In this document: positions 1 through 11,496 of the stretch, piece after piece
How positions within the stretch are numbered: position 1 is the stretch's first letter
Layout: each line of letters begins with the position of its first letter
The notes under the pieces: model-generated
Seen by the model: the letters and a program-made list of their open reading frames with translations, nothing else
What the model was told of the DNA's origin: nothing
The model's database searches: none
Assembly: GCF_030052815.1 (NCBI RefSeq)
Contig: NC_079495.1
Span: 41,917,651 to 41,981,650, forward strand
Origin: Hevea brasiliensis
Taxonomy: Eukaryota; Streptophyta; Magnoliopsida; Malpighiales; Euphorbiaceae
Direction: 5' to 3'
Length of the DNA stretch: 64,000 nucleotides
Translations under genes and position numbers: made by a program

Positions 1-739
1 AGCACCAGAGATGGCAGGAAATGTTGTATGATCCCAATGCCTCACAATCTCTCCTCCTTGCACTGTCCCATTGAAAATTCGTTGCCTCCATCACCATCAC
101 CACTGGTCGAGTTTGGATTAGGACTCACCTGTCCAGCTGGATGCATCATTGGTGGCGTTTGGCCTTCAGTCATTGGGAAAGCAAAGGAGGGAAAGGGAAG
201 AATAAAAAAAGAAGGGGGCTTTTGGCCTGCAAAACATAGGCTTGTCTACATTTTGATCTTTTTTTTTTATAATTCATTTTCAATTTCAAATAAAATTACA
301 AATCAGCCCCTATACTTTTTAAGGCATTTCAATTTAGTCCAAAGTATCTTTAAACTATAAAAAATTATGAATTACCATATATAATTGAAATTATTTGAAT
401 AAATATTAGAAAAATTATTTTAAATTAGATATTATTAAAATATTATAGAACTAAAACTAAATATTTAAAATCTTAAAAACTTTCTAATACATAATAAAAT
501 AATAATTTTAAGCCTTTCAAACTAAAATTTCTATGGCTCTACAACCTCGATCTTAGGCACTTCACTCACTTTGTTTGTTTTCTCACTCTTGATTTTTGTT
601 TCTCTTTTGCTTTAGTTTCGCTATTTTCTTCATTTCTTTTCTTTTGGTTTCTTTCTTTCTTGACTTGACTTTTCACCATAGACCATTCTTTTGCCTTGTT
701 TCTCGCTTCTTTTTACTTTCCATTGAGGAAATTTTATTT
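1..739. other. Unassigned AT-rich sequence, no supported gene
   Basis: There is an open stretch at 28-360, but its translation is low in complexity, resembles no family I recognise, and ends in poly-Phe/Lys-rich sequence from AT-rich DNA. It is kept in the second duplication copy (9876-10208), which is expected of a young duplication and is not evidence of coding. From 360 to 540 the sequence is strongly AT-rich. I see no retroelement motif here. Confidence 0.6.
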
Positions 740-1218
740 TTACTGGGGATGTTCTCTCTCTCTCTACTTGGGAAATTCTACTCTCACTTGGAATGTTTTC
801 TATTTTTTTCTTCACTAGGGATATCCTACTCCCACCAGGGATTTTTCTCCCTTAGGGAAGTCCTATTCTCACTAGGAATGTTTTCACTTTTTTTCCTCCA
901 TTGGAAAATCCCACTCTAATTAGGATTTTTCTCTCTTGGGGAAATCATATTCTCACTAAGGTGTTTTCAATCTTTTCTTTCCATTAGGAAATCCTACTCT
1001 TATTACAGATTTTTCCCTCTTAGGGGAATCCTACTCTCTCTAGGGATGTTTTCTTTCTTTTCTCCCCACTAGGAAATGTCACTCTCATTAGAAATCCATT
1101 ACTCATTATGGATGTTTTCTCTCTTTTCTTTCCATTGGGAAGTCCCACGCTCAATAGGGATTTTGCTCTCTTGGGGAAATCTTATTCTCACTCGGGATGT
1201 TTCTCTCTTAGGTATGAA
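740..1218. repeat. Degenerate minisatellite, alternating ~36/48-bp units
   Basis: Two half-units alternate. One is a short type around GGGATTTTTCTCTCTTGGGGAA, the other a longer type around GGATGTTTTCTCTCTTTTCTTTCC. Each ends in a TCCTACTCTCA-like run. About a dozen half-units are recognisable, giving a composite period near 84 bp. The pyrimidine-rich strand produces apparent Phe/Ser/Leu-rich open frames (596-919) that I do not regard as genes. Confidence 0.75.
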
Positions 1219-1379
1219 CTATACGTAATAACGATTGACTCATTAAAGGCTAGTTTAGTGATGACTTTTTAGGGATAATGAAATGAGGATGAAAAATAGA
1301 TGATTCAAAAAAATGGAAAATGATTTAGAATTGGAACTATAAATAAAAAAGGATTAAAAATTAAAACAAACGAAAAATG

Positions 1380-1640
1380 AAAGTGAAGATACTAATAAAA
1401 AAAAACAATGAAAATGAAAACATTTCCTAAAACAAGTGTAAAATGAAAAATGTTCACTCAAATGAATATGGGAATGAAAATGAAAATGCTTCCTGAAATG
1501 AAAACGTTTCCTGAAATGAGTGCGAAAAGAAAATATTCACTCAAATGAATGTGGAAATGAAACTTTTTTCCTAAAATCAAAATGTTCTCTAAAATGAATG
1601 AAAATGAAATAAATATAAATTGAAGATGAAAATGCACACA
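1380..1640. repeat. AAATGAAA-rich minisatellite
   Basis: Imperfect repeats of about 85-90 bp contain TTTCCTGAAATGAGTG, then TTCACTCAAATGAAT and GGAATGAAA runs. Shorter AAATGAAAA sub-repeats occur inside. The array lies directly against the left end of the minus-strand LTR at 1652 and is copied at about 11225-11490. Confidence 0.65.
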
Positions 1641-1651
1641 AGATAAAAATA

Positions 1652-4062
1652 TGTAACAGCCCTTACCTGGTCTATAGTGCAACCGAGCAAGGTATGTCAC
1701 ACTCGGTGCCGGAGCACCCTATCTTATCTTACTTTATTCCTTTAATAATTTTGTTCTCGTTATATTTTAAAAATAAATTTTATATCTAAAGAGAAACTGA
1801 CAGAGTTTCCCCTATTCTATTATAGTTTGGCATGTCTCCATATTCACCTGTTTAAAAATTTCGATAATAATTTCATACACTAATTTCATTCATATCTTCA
1901 TCATAATCATCTTATCATTTAAAATATCATTTATATATTTCAACTGCACATTTATTTTCATACATTTCCATTCATACTCAATTCATATATAAAAATTCTC
2001 AAATTTGCATTAATTTGCATGATCTACAAACTAATTACACATGAAAGAGCTAATTTATTAATTTACATCACATACATATTAAATACAATTTCATAATTTA
2101 CAATACAACATAGGAATATCTATGATGTACGTAATACATTACTATGACCTATATGAGCCCTATCTATATGCATTATTGAGGAGGTGACAACCTGGGCACT
2201 TCTGCAGATTCAAACTCTAAAATCCTAGTTTAATGTCCACTGGTCTTTATCTTCAGTACCTACACGAGGGAAACAATCCATCGCGCTAAGCATTTCTGCT
2301 TAGTAGTGTAATAATACGATAAGGAAATAATATATACAAATAAAGATAAATAATGGAACAAAATTTGTATGGTTAAGAATTATTCTGATTTCATATAAAA
2401 TTTCTAATATTAACTATCTTTTATCCTTTAATTCCTCTTTAGAAGCGCTTAGTTCATAAATTTACAGTAATAATATTCAATATTCAAAATAAATAAAAAT
2501 ATTGAATTTATATTCATATTATTATAGAAGATGCATTTGTAATATTTATTTAAGTTATATTTATTTTGCTAATCTTGTTATCATTTCACTAAACACTTTC
2601 TAGGTGTTTTGGATTGTTATATAATAAGTAAAATTTTTAGAGCTAATCTAGTTCATTTCAGATCCTTTTACTCATTCATTTAATTTCCACTATTCTTAAC
2701 AAATTTCTTGCCCAAGTAACCTATGACAAGCTAACTAAACTGGATAAGTGGGTAAACTAGTACTGAACACCATGGTGTCTCGAGCTGTCATACCATGGGA
2801 CGCGTACGTTAACCATGTATGCAATCAATATAGCTAGAACTGGACACCGTGGTGCCTCGGGCCATCATACCATGGGACGCAAAATGTCAACTACGTATGC
2901 AATCGATATGGCTAAAAAGCCATGGTAACAAATAGTCGTGATACAAGCTATAAATATGGGCATAAAGCCATGAATACAGGTGTAAAATCTTACGTAGTAC
3001 TGCTAAATCAATCCCCTATTGGCATGCCAATCTATCCAATCTAACACACGTATCTAGGTAATACATAGGCACATTAGTACCATTAAGTATCAATATGTTT
3101 TATTATTTTATTATATTTTCTATTTATATTTTGTAGTATTTTAGTTCTAGTTATGATGGAAGTATAAATTTCCTAATTACATTTCTACATAATTTATACA
3201 TTCATTATATCATCCATATTGATCACAATTCAAATTAGTTGTTTTCATGTACCATTGTACTTAAGCATTCTTCTTTTCTCTTGATGGGAACAAGTGTTTA
3301 TAATTCACATTGTTTCCTCTCATGTGCCATTTATTATGTAAGGTATTATTATTCTATTTATAATGGAGACATAAGTCCTAATGACTACTTTACCTCATTT
3401 ATACAATTAACAATCCATTTATGTAAATTACATTTCATATTTCAAGTAATATTACTAAGGTATTATGTGTTCTATGATGGGAATACAAGCCCCATCTACC
3501 TATCCACATGATTTAGGTGTAAGCCATTTAGGTTTTGGATTTTTATATTTGATGTTATTGGGGTTACTATTAACATTACTATTCATGCAAATTTTAACTA
3601 TCTCATCACTAATAGGTATACAAGTTCTAAATACATGGTCATACCACATTTTGAGTTATAAACTTGTTGGCATTAATTAACAATTGCAATTCAAGGCTCA
3701 CAAGAAGTAATTCCAAAATTTCAGATTTTAGCACCTATGTTTACTATTCCATTGGACTATTTTACAATGGGAATTTGGCTAAGTTTTCTTCATCAAAGTT
3801 GTTCCTTAATGTCTCTACTTTAATTCCGTTTTTGAATCAGTCCATTTGGATTTTTGTAGCTCAAGTTATGGCACTTTTACCATAACTAGCCGAATTAGTC
3901 AATATCCAAAATTTCTGGGCAATTTTTTGTTTTGGCAGTTTTGATGAGTTAACTTTGGTTAGCAATTTGATTAGGTAATGGTCAGAATTTGGATTTTTTT
4001 TCCTCATGAAAGTTTCTCTACTATGTCTAAGATTTTCATGGGTTCAAGAATCAGGTAATTTG
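1652..4062 (-). mobile_element. Minus-strand Ty3/gypsy LTR (group 2), 3' 2.4 kb
   Basis: On the plus strand it starts TGTAACAGCCCTTACC, the reverse complement of an LTR 3' end, and continues through segments matching group 2 LTRs in reverse. These include TTGGCATGCCAA at 3019-3030, the CTAAGCA/TGCTTAG hairpin at 2286-2303, and the TACCATGGGACGC region. No primer-binding site lies to its left, so this is the end of a 3' LTR or a solo LTR. Its 5' portion is displaced by the plus-strand LTR inserted at 4063. Confidence 0.85.
2762..2915. repeat. 77-bp tandem duplication inside the minus-strand LTR
   Basis: Two units start ACTGAACACCATGGTG (2762) and ACTGGACACCGTGGTG (2839). Each runs through CATACCATGGGACGC and TATGCAATC. 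The palindromic CACCATGGTG core of the first unit corresponds to CACCGCGGTG in the plus-strand LTR near 42163. Confidence 0.75.
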
Positions 4063-7000
4063 TGTAACACCCCTATATGCATAGCCTGGTATATTTCACT
4101 ATTCCGGTGACCGGTGTCGGTCCGAATAATTAAGAAGATTAGAATCACATCTAAGACACCTAGATAAGCCTTGAACGTAAATAATTAGTGATTTTCAGAT
4201 AATTAAGTATAAATAAGAAAAACAGAACATAAAGTTTAAATGAGTTGGGAGTCACAGCGATGGGTGACTATTCAAGGAAGTGACTGCGAAGGCAATCGTA
4301 ACTCGAATTTTGAACTGAAAAATGTGACGCCGCGATCCTCAGGACTATTGCCAACCTAGTGAAAAGAGAAAATCACAGAAAAGAACTAATAAGTAGGTCA
4401 AATAATTAGGTCAGAGATTCGGAAGAAATATCGAATAACTTGCAAACCAGATCAGACCGGCGAGGGCCAAATTGGTCAATTCACATCTAGAGGTGACTCC
4501 TGACCTAACTGTCCAGTAAAATCGAAGAAATGAAAATTTTGGAATCGAAAATTAAATTAAAGAACTATTGAAAAATTAAGGAAATTGAAAAATAATAGAA
4601 AAATTTTTATTGTATCATGTTGATGACATCAATTGTGATGTCAAAATTAATTTCATTTTCCCACATTTTTTGACCAAGTTAACAACACTTAATAAGACAT
4701 AAAAATACACAAAAAAAATTAAAAAGCCAATCACACTTCTCCTTCCTCTCCAAGTTTGGCTGCCCATCTCCCTTAGCACCACCATTGATGAACTTCCATT
4801 AAAGCTTATTCCAAGCTTTAAATCCCCCACTAAACCCTAATTTCTTCCTCAATCACTTCATAAAAACTTGTTATCCCAACTTAAGAAGGAGATTGAAGAG
4901 AAAAGAAAGAAGAAAAGAGAGAAGAAATTGATTGATTGAACTTCAAAATTGAGGTAAGTATTTAAAGTGAAATTCTTTAGTTAAAGCATATGTTTTAAGT
5001 TAAGTTCATTTAGATTTCAACCTAAAAATCAAAAGAAAAAAACTATGGGGGATTAATTAGGAATTCAGCTAGCATTAGGTGGGGTGTGAATTGAATGAAT
5101 TTGGGGAAATTGAATGGCTAGTTGAGGTGAATTAGGTGTATAGACAATGATTATACATTTTAATTACATTAATGTGTACAATTGTGTAATTAGGGTTCTT
5201 GAGCATCTTAAAAATTTGGGAAAAATTGAGGAAATGGTCAAATGATGCAAATGAACTTGACTGAGTTTGAAAATGGTCAATTGGGACTATTTGTGGTGTG
5301 TTTGAATTGGTAGAATGAAATTGCAATTCGGATTGGTTAGGGTCACTATTCGGCTTGACCTAGGTCCCTCTTAGGGACTAAAACTGAAAATTTACCAACC
5401 CAATTGGTGTGAGACCAATTGAGAATGAAATTAGACACCTAATGACCCATTTTTCATTCAGAAACCATGCCCAGAAAATGACATTAACATAGTGAAAAAT
5501 TAGGTCAAACCCGAGTGTAGTGCATTGCCACTGTACGAAAATGACCAAATGAACAGTGTTTGTTCATTTGCCCATAACTTGGTCTATATAGGTCCAAATG
5601 ACCTGATTATTATGGCATTGGAAAGGTATGACATAGCACTACAACTTTCATGTAGAACACAAACCCAAATTCTGCCCACAACCCAATCATTTTTCTACCT
5701 AAAATTAGTGGTCCAAAACTGCCACAACCAAATTAGGTGCCTAGAAATTTGGATTAGACCAATCCGGCCAGCCATGTTCAAAAGGCCATATCTTGCGCTA
5801 AAAAACTCAGAATGGATTGATACAAAATGGGGATACATGCTAACACAATAAGGAACAACTTCTATGAAGAACAATTAGCCAAATTCCCATGGCAACATGA
5901 CCAATGGAACAGTGCAAAATAGGACATTAAAACTAAAAATTTGAAATTGTGCCTAGGAGATCTAAAAATTGAAGGGGCAACCATAAGCAAAAAATAAAGC
6001 AACCAAAATGTGGTATGTGGGTGAAATTGAAATTTGCATATCTATTAAGCATAAGAAAGTTAGCAATTTAACTTGAATAGTATCGTGAATAGTAACCCCA
6101 AAATACAAATTTGCAAAGAACGTTAATTTAAGCATATTAGGGCTAGACATAAGTAATTATGAATTTATTTATTGGATTTATTATAAGTTGTGATACTGAA
6201 ACACTATAAAATTGTGTGTTTCAGTTGAAAAGAATATTGAAAAAGAATTTGACTCACCGAGGCATGGCTGAGAGGCGATTCGTACAAGGTTTGTGCACAA
6301 CCTAAAATCTTTCTGTAAATTCTCTTTGGCACTTTGTTTTGATGAATAAATTATGATTTATTTTGATTGCAAATTTGTGACTGAAATGAATATTATACTT
6401 TTGACCTAAATTGTTGGAATTTAATTACATGTGTTTGAATTGTCAATAAATGTTTAGTAAATTGCTAAGATAGTTTTGAAACCATTGTGTCATGACCATA
6501 TATTTGAATGCCTCACTAGCATGACTAGTGGGAGGAATTAGTTTTAAATTTTGATTCCCTCTCTGGCTGAAGTGTTAAGGTGTGTGCTAGTAGAAGAAGA
6601 AATTGAATGGGCACCCATAGATTGAGCTAGCTAGCATTGAGATTCCTCATAAGCCTGGGTATTGAGATGAACATTGTAATGATGGCATGATATAATCGTA
6701 TGAAATTTGTTTTGTGATTTCCAAAATAAGTATGTCTGACTAAAAGTATAAATTGTGTTTTGTATATGCTTTTCATTTTCAGCATCATAATTGAATAAAT
6801 ATGATTTGATTTACACATAAAATTGTATTTTAGTATATTGTGCACCACTGAGTCATAGTACTCGTGATGGTATTTATTGTCAGATAGGCAGACTAGTAGA
6901 GCAAATGGAGTGAGTCTTGAGGATTTCAGAGCTATTTACGGGCCTTTGTGGGTATAATTTTATGCCCTGATTGTACATATTTATTTTGATGTATGTAACT

Positions 7001-7542
7001 GTATGTATATTTGTAAATTGGTCGTGAGCAATTATACAGATTTTGTAATAATATTATTTTTGATTTTCTGATTTAATTTAGACTGATGAATGTAAATTAA
7101 TGTTTCTTGAATGGAATGTGAATGAAAACTATTTAGTATTATTTCTGAATTATTTGAGTTTGAAATTGATTTAAATTGTGGAAATTGGGGAAAATTATGT
7201 TGACTTGAGTTTTAATGGTGGTTGAGATTGGTTGAAGTGGTGTATTTGGAAGTGTTTTCTACAGATAAAAATTTTGGTTTTTCTCAATTATAGCCGGCAC
7301 TGTGTCGAAATTTTTCTAAAATTTGCGAAAAAATAAAAGTGGACAAAAAAATTTACATAACTTTTAAACTTCAATTAAAAGTTTTTAATGCCTACTAGAA
7401 ATGCTCACCACTTTCAAAAAGTAAGAAAATTATTTTAAAATTCCTTATAGTGTATATAATGGGTTATTGATAGATGGAGTCAGTAATTCATTAGGTATAC
7501 TACGAGATAATGTTATGCCTTACAGAGAGGCAAGGTGTGACA
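4063..7542 (+). mobile_element. Plus-strand Ty3/gypsy 5' LTR (group 1), 3.48 kb
   Basis: Starts TGTAACACCCC and ends AAGGTGTGACA, followed by a primer-binding-like site. Inside are a GAG|GTAAGTA donor (intron from 4954), CATAAC-type modules near 5574 and 5784, a TTTCAG acceptor (6224), the palindrome TTGTGCACAA (6291-6300), a weaker version of the double hairpin (about 6846-6883), and the conserved GGTAATTCATTAGGTATACTACG block before the 3' end. It is inserted in the minus-strand LTR 1652-4062. No recognisable gag follows it. Confidence 0.85.
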
Positions 7543-7550
7543 TGTTTTAG

Positions 7551-7562
7551 TGCTATCAGAGC
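7551..7562 (+). other. Degenerate primer-binding site
   Basis: TGCTATCAGAGC lies 8 nt after the LTR end. It differs by one base from the TGGTATCAGAGC seen after the LTR at 46349, the usual plant initiator tRNA-Met primer site. It marks the LTR 4063-7542 as a 5' LTR and not a solo LTR. Confidence 0.75.
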
Positions 7563-9848
7563 AAATTTTTAATATGTTGTTTATCATTGAAATCAAATAG
7601 ATAAAAATAAATCTTGCATGATGCGTGTGACCCTAGAGGAAAAATTTTGAATTTTAAAGATCTAAACTTGTGTTTTTCATGCTTCCGCTCCTTTAATCTT
7701 GATTTGATTATCTTGATGTGTTCCTCTTTTAGCTGCTATATTTTTGGCTAAATTATAGATTATAATCAACTATAATAATGTGACTAGAATCATTGTCTTC
7801 CAAATTTGTATCCTGCACAGATGTATAACTACATACCAAGCTTGACAGAGTGAATCAAGCTTTTCCATCACAATTTCTCTTCTTCATCCATAAATTCTCT
7901 TCTATTTTCTCAAACACCTATCTCCATGTATAACTAATCAAAGCCAACATATGTTGTTACACTCATACATATTTTGTACAAGTGTATAAGTAGTGTCAAT
8001 CTCAACCCATATATACATGAGATAACCTTGTCATTTTAGGTCAAGGGATTATATGCACTATTATGATCTAGATAACAATTCAATGATAAAAGTAAACTCC
8101 ATATGATTATCATCTATGCATCACTTGTTCAACCTACTTATCTTATAAGTGTCTACTGTATTTGTCTTGACATTGTAATGTTAGATAGCACAACTCACTA
8201 TTTTTTTGTTTTTTCATTAGCATCTCATAGTTATCCATGGAGATAAAAGGAGGTGATAGCCTAGCTGGATAGATCAATGCCTAACAAAGTATCCTTGGCT
8301 GTGAACAAAATATTTATAATACTTGTACTATACAATTTTGTCACTCATATTCTCCACTTTTGAGAATGAAATTTATAACAAGGTACTAATGGACTTATTC
8401 AAATAAATACAAACTATTAATTTAAAAATGAAATAATAATTCTCATTATTGGGTATTAGAACTTTAAAATCACAACATTAAAGTATGGCTCTAAGGCATA
8501 CAACTAACACTAAGGGCATAGATTGGGCATTTCCTAGTCTTCTCACATACACATAGTGCCAAGGGCATATAATGGGCCTCACCTTGTCTTATAACGTCAT
8601 GTAACATAACATAAATATCCATCATCATAGCTATTTGTCCAATTGGAAACCAAAGGATCATTCATGAATTACTGCACATCACAAACTTATATGCAAATTT
8701 ATGCAACAGGTGCATGACATATGCAACACGTATTATATATGTGTGTGTAGTAAAATAAATTTTGCATGCATGAGTGTGCAAAGAAAAAAATTTAAACATT
8801 AATTGAAAATGATTCAAAGAAGGTTTTACTCACGGACTGCTCGACCAAATAACTACTGATTTAGCTAGGAAAGAGAAAGTAGTCTTATACAGACACACTA
8901 ATGTTTGTCAGATGATTGACAAATATATATTCCTACTACAAAAGTAGTAATAACAGTCCTAGGATTTTGCTAAAGTTTCAGCAAAGTATCTTTTATACCT
9001 AGGATCTAGCCCCCCGTGTGAAGAAAACACATAAATATGGGTAATAACAACCTCACAATGGCCTCAATCCCATAACACTCATTAATATGTCCATCTAGGA
9101 CTTGCTGGAATATTTAATCGAAGTTTAGTTCTCCACCTCAAGCTTAGGTACCTAACTCTAATACAATCCATTAATTATTTGTTAAGCTTTGAAAATTCGA
9201 AAATATTCTTGAAGGTGCATTAAATTGCCCTTAAATCCTTACAATTCATTTTAATCATTTTTAAAATGCTAAGAATATTTTACTATTTAATCAGCAACCC
9301 TAGCTCTAGGTAAAAAATACACTAGTTGAGTTAAGGTTTACCTTTGTTGATTCTACTATTTGGAATGCATCGAGAGCATTTGAAAACACTAGGAATGCCT
9401 ATAAGCATGATTTCCTTCCAAGATAGTCTATTGGGTGCTGCCATCTGACTAGAAACGTAGTCCTGAATGTCGATTAGTTATCATTAATCTGAAGATGGAT
9501 TTGGAATGCCAAGAGACCATTGATCATGATCCCAATGTCAGTTTTTTAAAACTCTGCTCTCAACCATCTAATAGGCATCTTTGTCATCCAAGGTCCAATC
9601 AAGGTGTGGTTGGTGCCAAAAAGAAGCTTATGTCATAGAGAGTCTATTATTGATCTCAAATTGTCTGGGCAGTTCGCAAAATGGTTGAGATTTTACCCAA
9701 AATCTTAATTTTTCTTTTTTCTCCCTCATTGAAAAACTCCACGAAAACCAATGAGGTTGGTTGAAAAACTCCACGAAAACCAATGAGATTGGTAAAAAAG
9801 GGAACCTAGAGTATGCCGAGTTAGGCCCCACTAACATTAGGGCAAACC
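7563..9848. other. Unassigned non-coding sequence
   Basis: After about 20 nt that resemble the leader of other elements, the sequence stops looking like Ty3/gypsy internal DNA. No Gag, protease or RT motif appears in any frame. The region is AT-rich and repeat-like. A minus-strand frame at 9628-9951 matches nothing I recognise. A minus-strand TATAAAAG-like sequence (plus-strand CTTTTATACC near 8990) could belong to another repeat. Confidence 0.5.
9729..9792. repeat. 32-bp tandem duplication
   Basis: Two adjacent 32-bp copies, 9729-9760 and 9761-9792, both start TTGAAAAACTCCACGAAAAC and differ at one base (GAGGTTGG against GAGATTGG). They lie about 56 bp before the duplication junction at 9849. 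Confidence 0.9.
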
Positions 9849-10587
9849 AGCACCAGAGATGGCAGGAAATGTTGTATGATCCCAATGCCTCACAATCTCT
9901 CCTCCTTGCACTGTCCCATTGAAAATTCGTTGCCTCCATCACCATCACCACTGGTCGAGTTTGGATTAGGACTCACCTGTCCAGCTGGATGCATCATTTG
10001 TGGCGTTTGGCCTTCAGTCATTGGGAAAGCAAAGGAGGGAAAGGGAAGAATAAAAAAAGAAGGGGGCTTTTGGCCTGCAAAACATAGGCTTGTCTACATT
10101 TTGATCTTTTTTTTTTATAATTCATTTTCAATTTCAAATAAAATTACAAATCAGCCCCTATACTTTTTAAGGCATTTCAATTTAGTCCAAAGTATCTTTA
10201 AACTATAAAAAATTATGAATTACCATATATAATTGAAATTATTTGAATAAATATTAGAAAAATTATTTTAAATTAGATATTATTAAAATATTATAGAACT
10301 AAAACTAAATATTTAAAATCTTAAAAACTTTCTAATACATAATAAAATAATAATTTTAAGCCTTTCAAACTAAAATTTCTATGGCTCTACAACCTCGATC
10401 TTAGGCACTTCACTCACTTTGTTTGTTTTCTCACTCTTGATTTTTGTTTCTCTTTTGCTTTAGTTTCGCTATTTTCTTCATTTCTTTTCTTTTGGTTTCT
10501 TTCTTTCTTGACTTGACTTTTCACCATAGACCATTCTTTTGCCTTGTTTCTCGCTTCTTTTTACTTTCCATTGAGGAAATTTTATTT

Positions 10588-11058
10588 TTACTGGGGATGT
10601 TCTCTCTCTCTCTACTTGGGAAATTCTACTCTCACTTGGAATGTTTTCTATTTTTTTCTTCACTAGGGATATCCTACTCCCACCAGGGATTTTTCTCTCT
10701 TAGGGAAGTCCTATTCTCATTAGGAATGTTTTCTCTTTTTTTCCTCCGTTAGAAAGTCCCACTCTAATCAGGATTTTTCTCTCTTGGGGAAATCATATTC
10801 TCACTAAGGTGTTTTCAATCTTTTCTTTCCATTAGGAAATCCTACTCTTATTACAGATTTTTCCCTCTTAGGGGAATCCTACTCTCTCTAGGGATGTTTT
10901 CTTTCTTTTCTCCCCACTAGGAAATGTCACTCTCATTAGAAATCCATTACTCATTATGGATGTTTTCTCTCTTTTCTTTCCATTGGGAAGTCCTACGCTC
11001 AATAGGGATTTTGCTCTCTTGGGGAAATCTTATTCTCACTCGGGATAACTCTTAGGTA
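10588..11058. repeat. Second copy of the 36/48-bp minisatellite
   Basis: This is the duplicate of 740-1218, with substitutions and a short contraction at the right edge (GGGATAACTCTTAGG against GGGATGTTTCTCTCTTAGG). The array has changed little in unit number since the duplication. Confidence 0.75.
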
Positions 11059-11496
11059 TGAACTATACATAATAACGATTGAGTCATTAAAGGCTAGTTT
11101 AGTGATGACTTTTTAGGGATAATGAAATGAGGATGAAAAATAGATGATTCAAAAAAATGGAAAATGATTTAGAATTGGAACTATAAATAAAAAAGGATTA
11201 AAAATTAAAACAAAACGAAAAATGAAAGTGAAGATACTAATAAAAAAAAACAATGAAAATGAAAACATTTCCTAAAACAAGTGTAAAATGAAAAATGTTC
11301 ACTCAAATGAATATGGGAATGAAAATGAAAATGCTTCCTGAAATGAAAACATTTCCTGAAATGAGTGCGAAAAGAAAATACTCACTCAAATGAATGTGGA
11401 AATGAAACTTTTTTCCTAAAATCAAAATGTTCTCTAAAATGAATGAAAATGAAATAAATATAAAATGAAGATGAAAATGCACACAAGATAAAAATA

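Larger units (their letters stand above)
1..9848. repeat. Unit 1 of a 9.85-kb tandem segmental duplication
   Basis: The sequence from position 1 reappears from 9849 at an offset of 9848, with only scattered substitutions and small indels. Examples are GGTGGCG near 150 against TGTGGCG near 9998, and a short indel near 1200. The unit holds unassigned AT-rich DNA, two minisatellites, a minus-strand LTR (1652-4062), a plus-strand LTR inserted in it (4063-7542), and about 2.3 kb of unassigned sequence. Both copies share the nested LTR pair, so the duplication came after those insertions. The true left edge may lie before the window. Confidence 0.9.

Noticed and set aside
28..360. 110-residue open frame, repeated at 9876-10208
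   Set aside because: No recognisable domain, low-complexity tail. Repeated presence comes from the segmental duplication and is not evidence of coding constraint.
596..919. Phe/Ser/Leu-rich open frame
   Set aside because: It is a reading of the pyrimidine-rich minisatellite; no initiator context or family resemblance.
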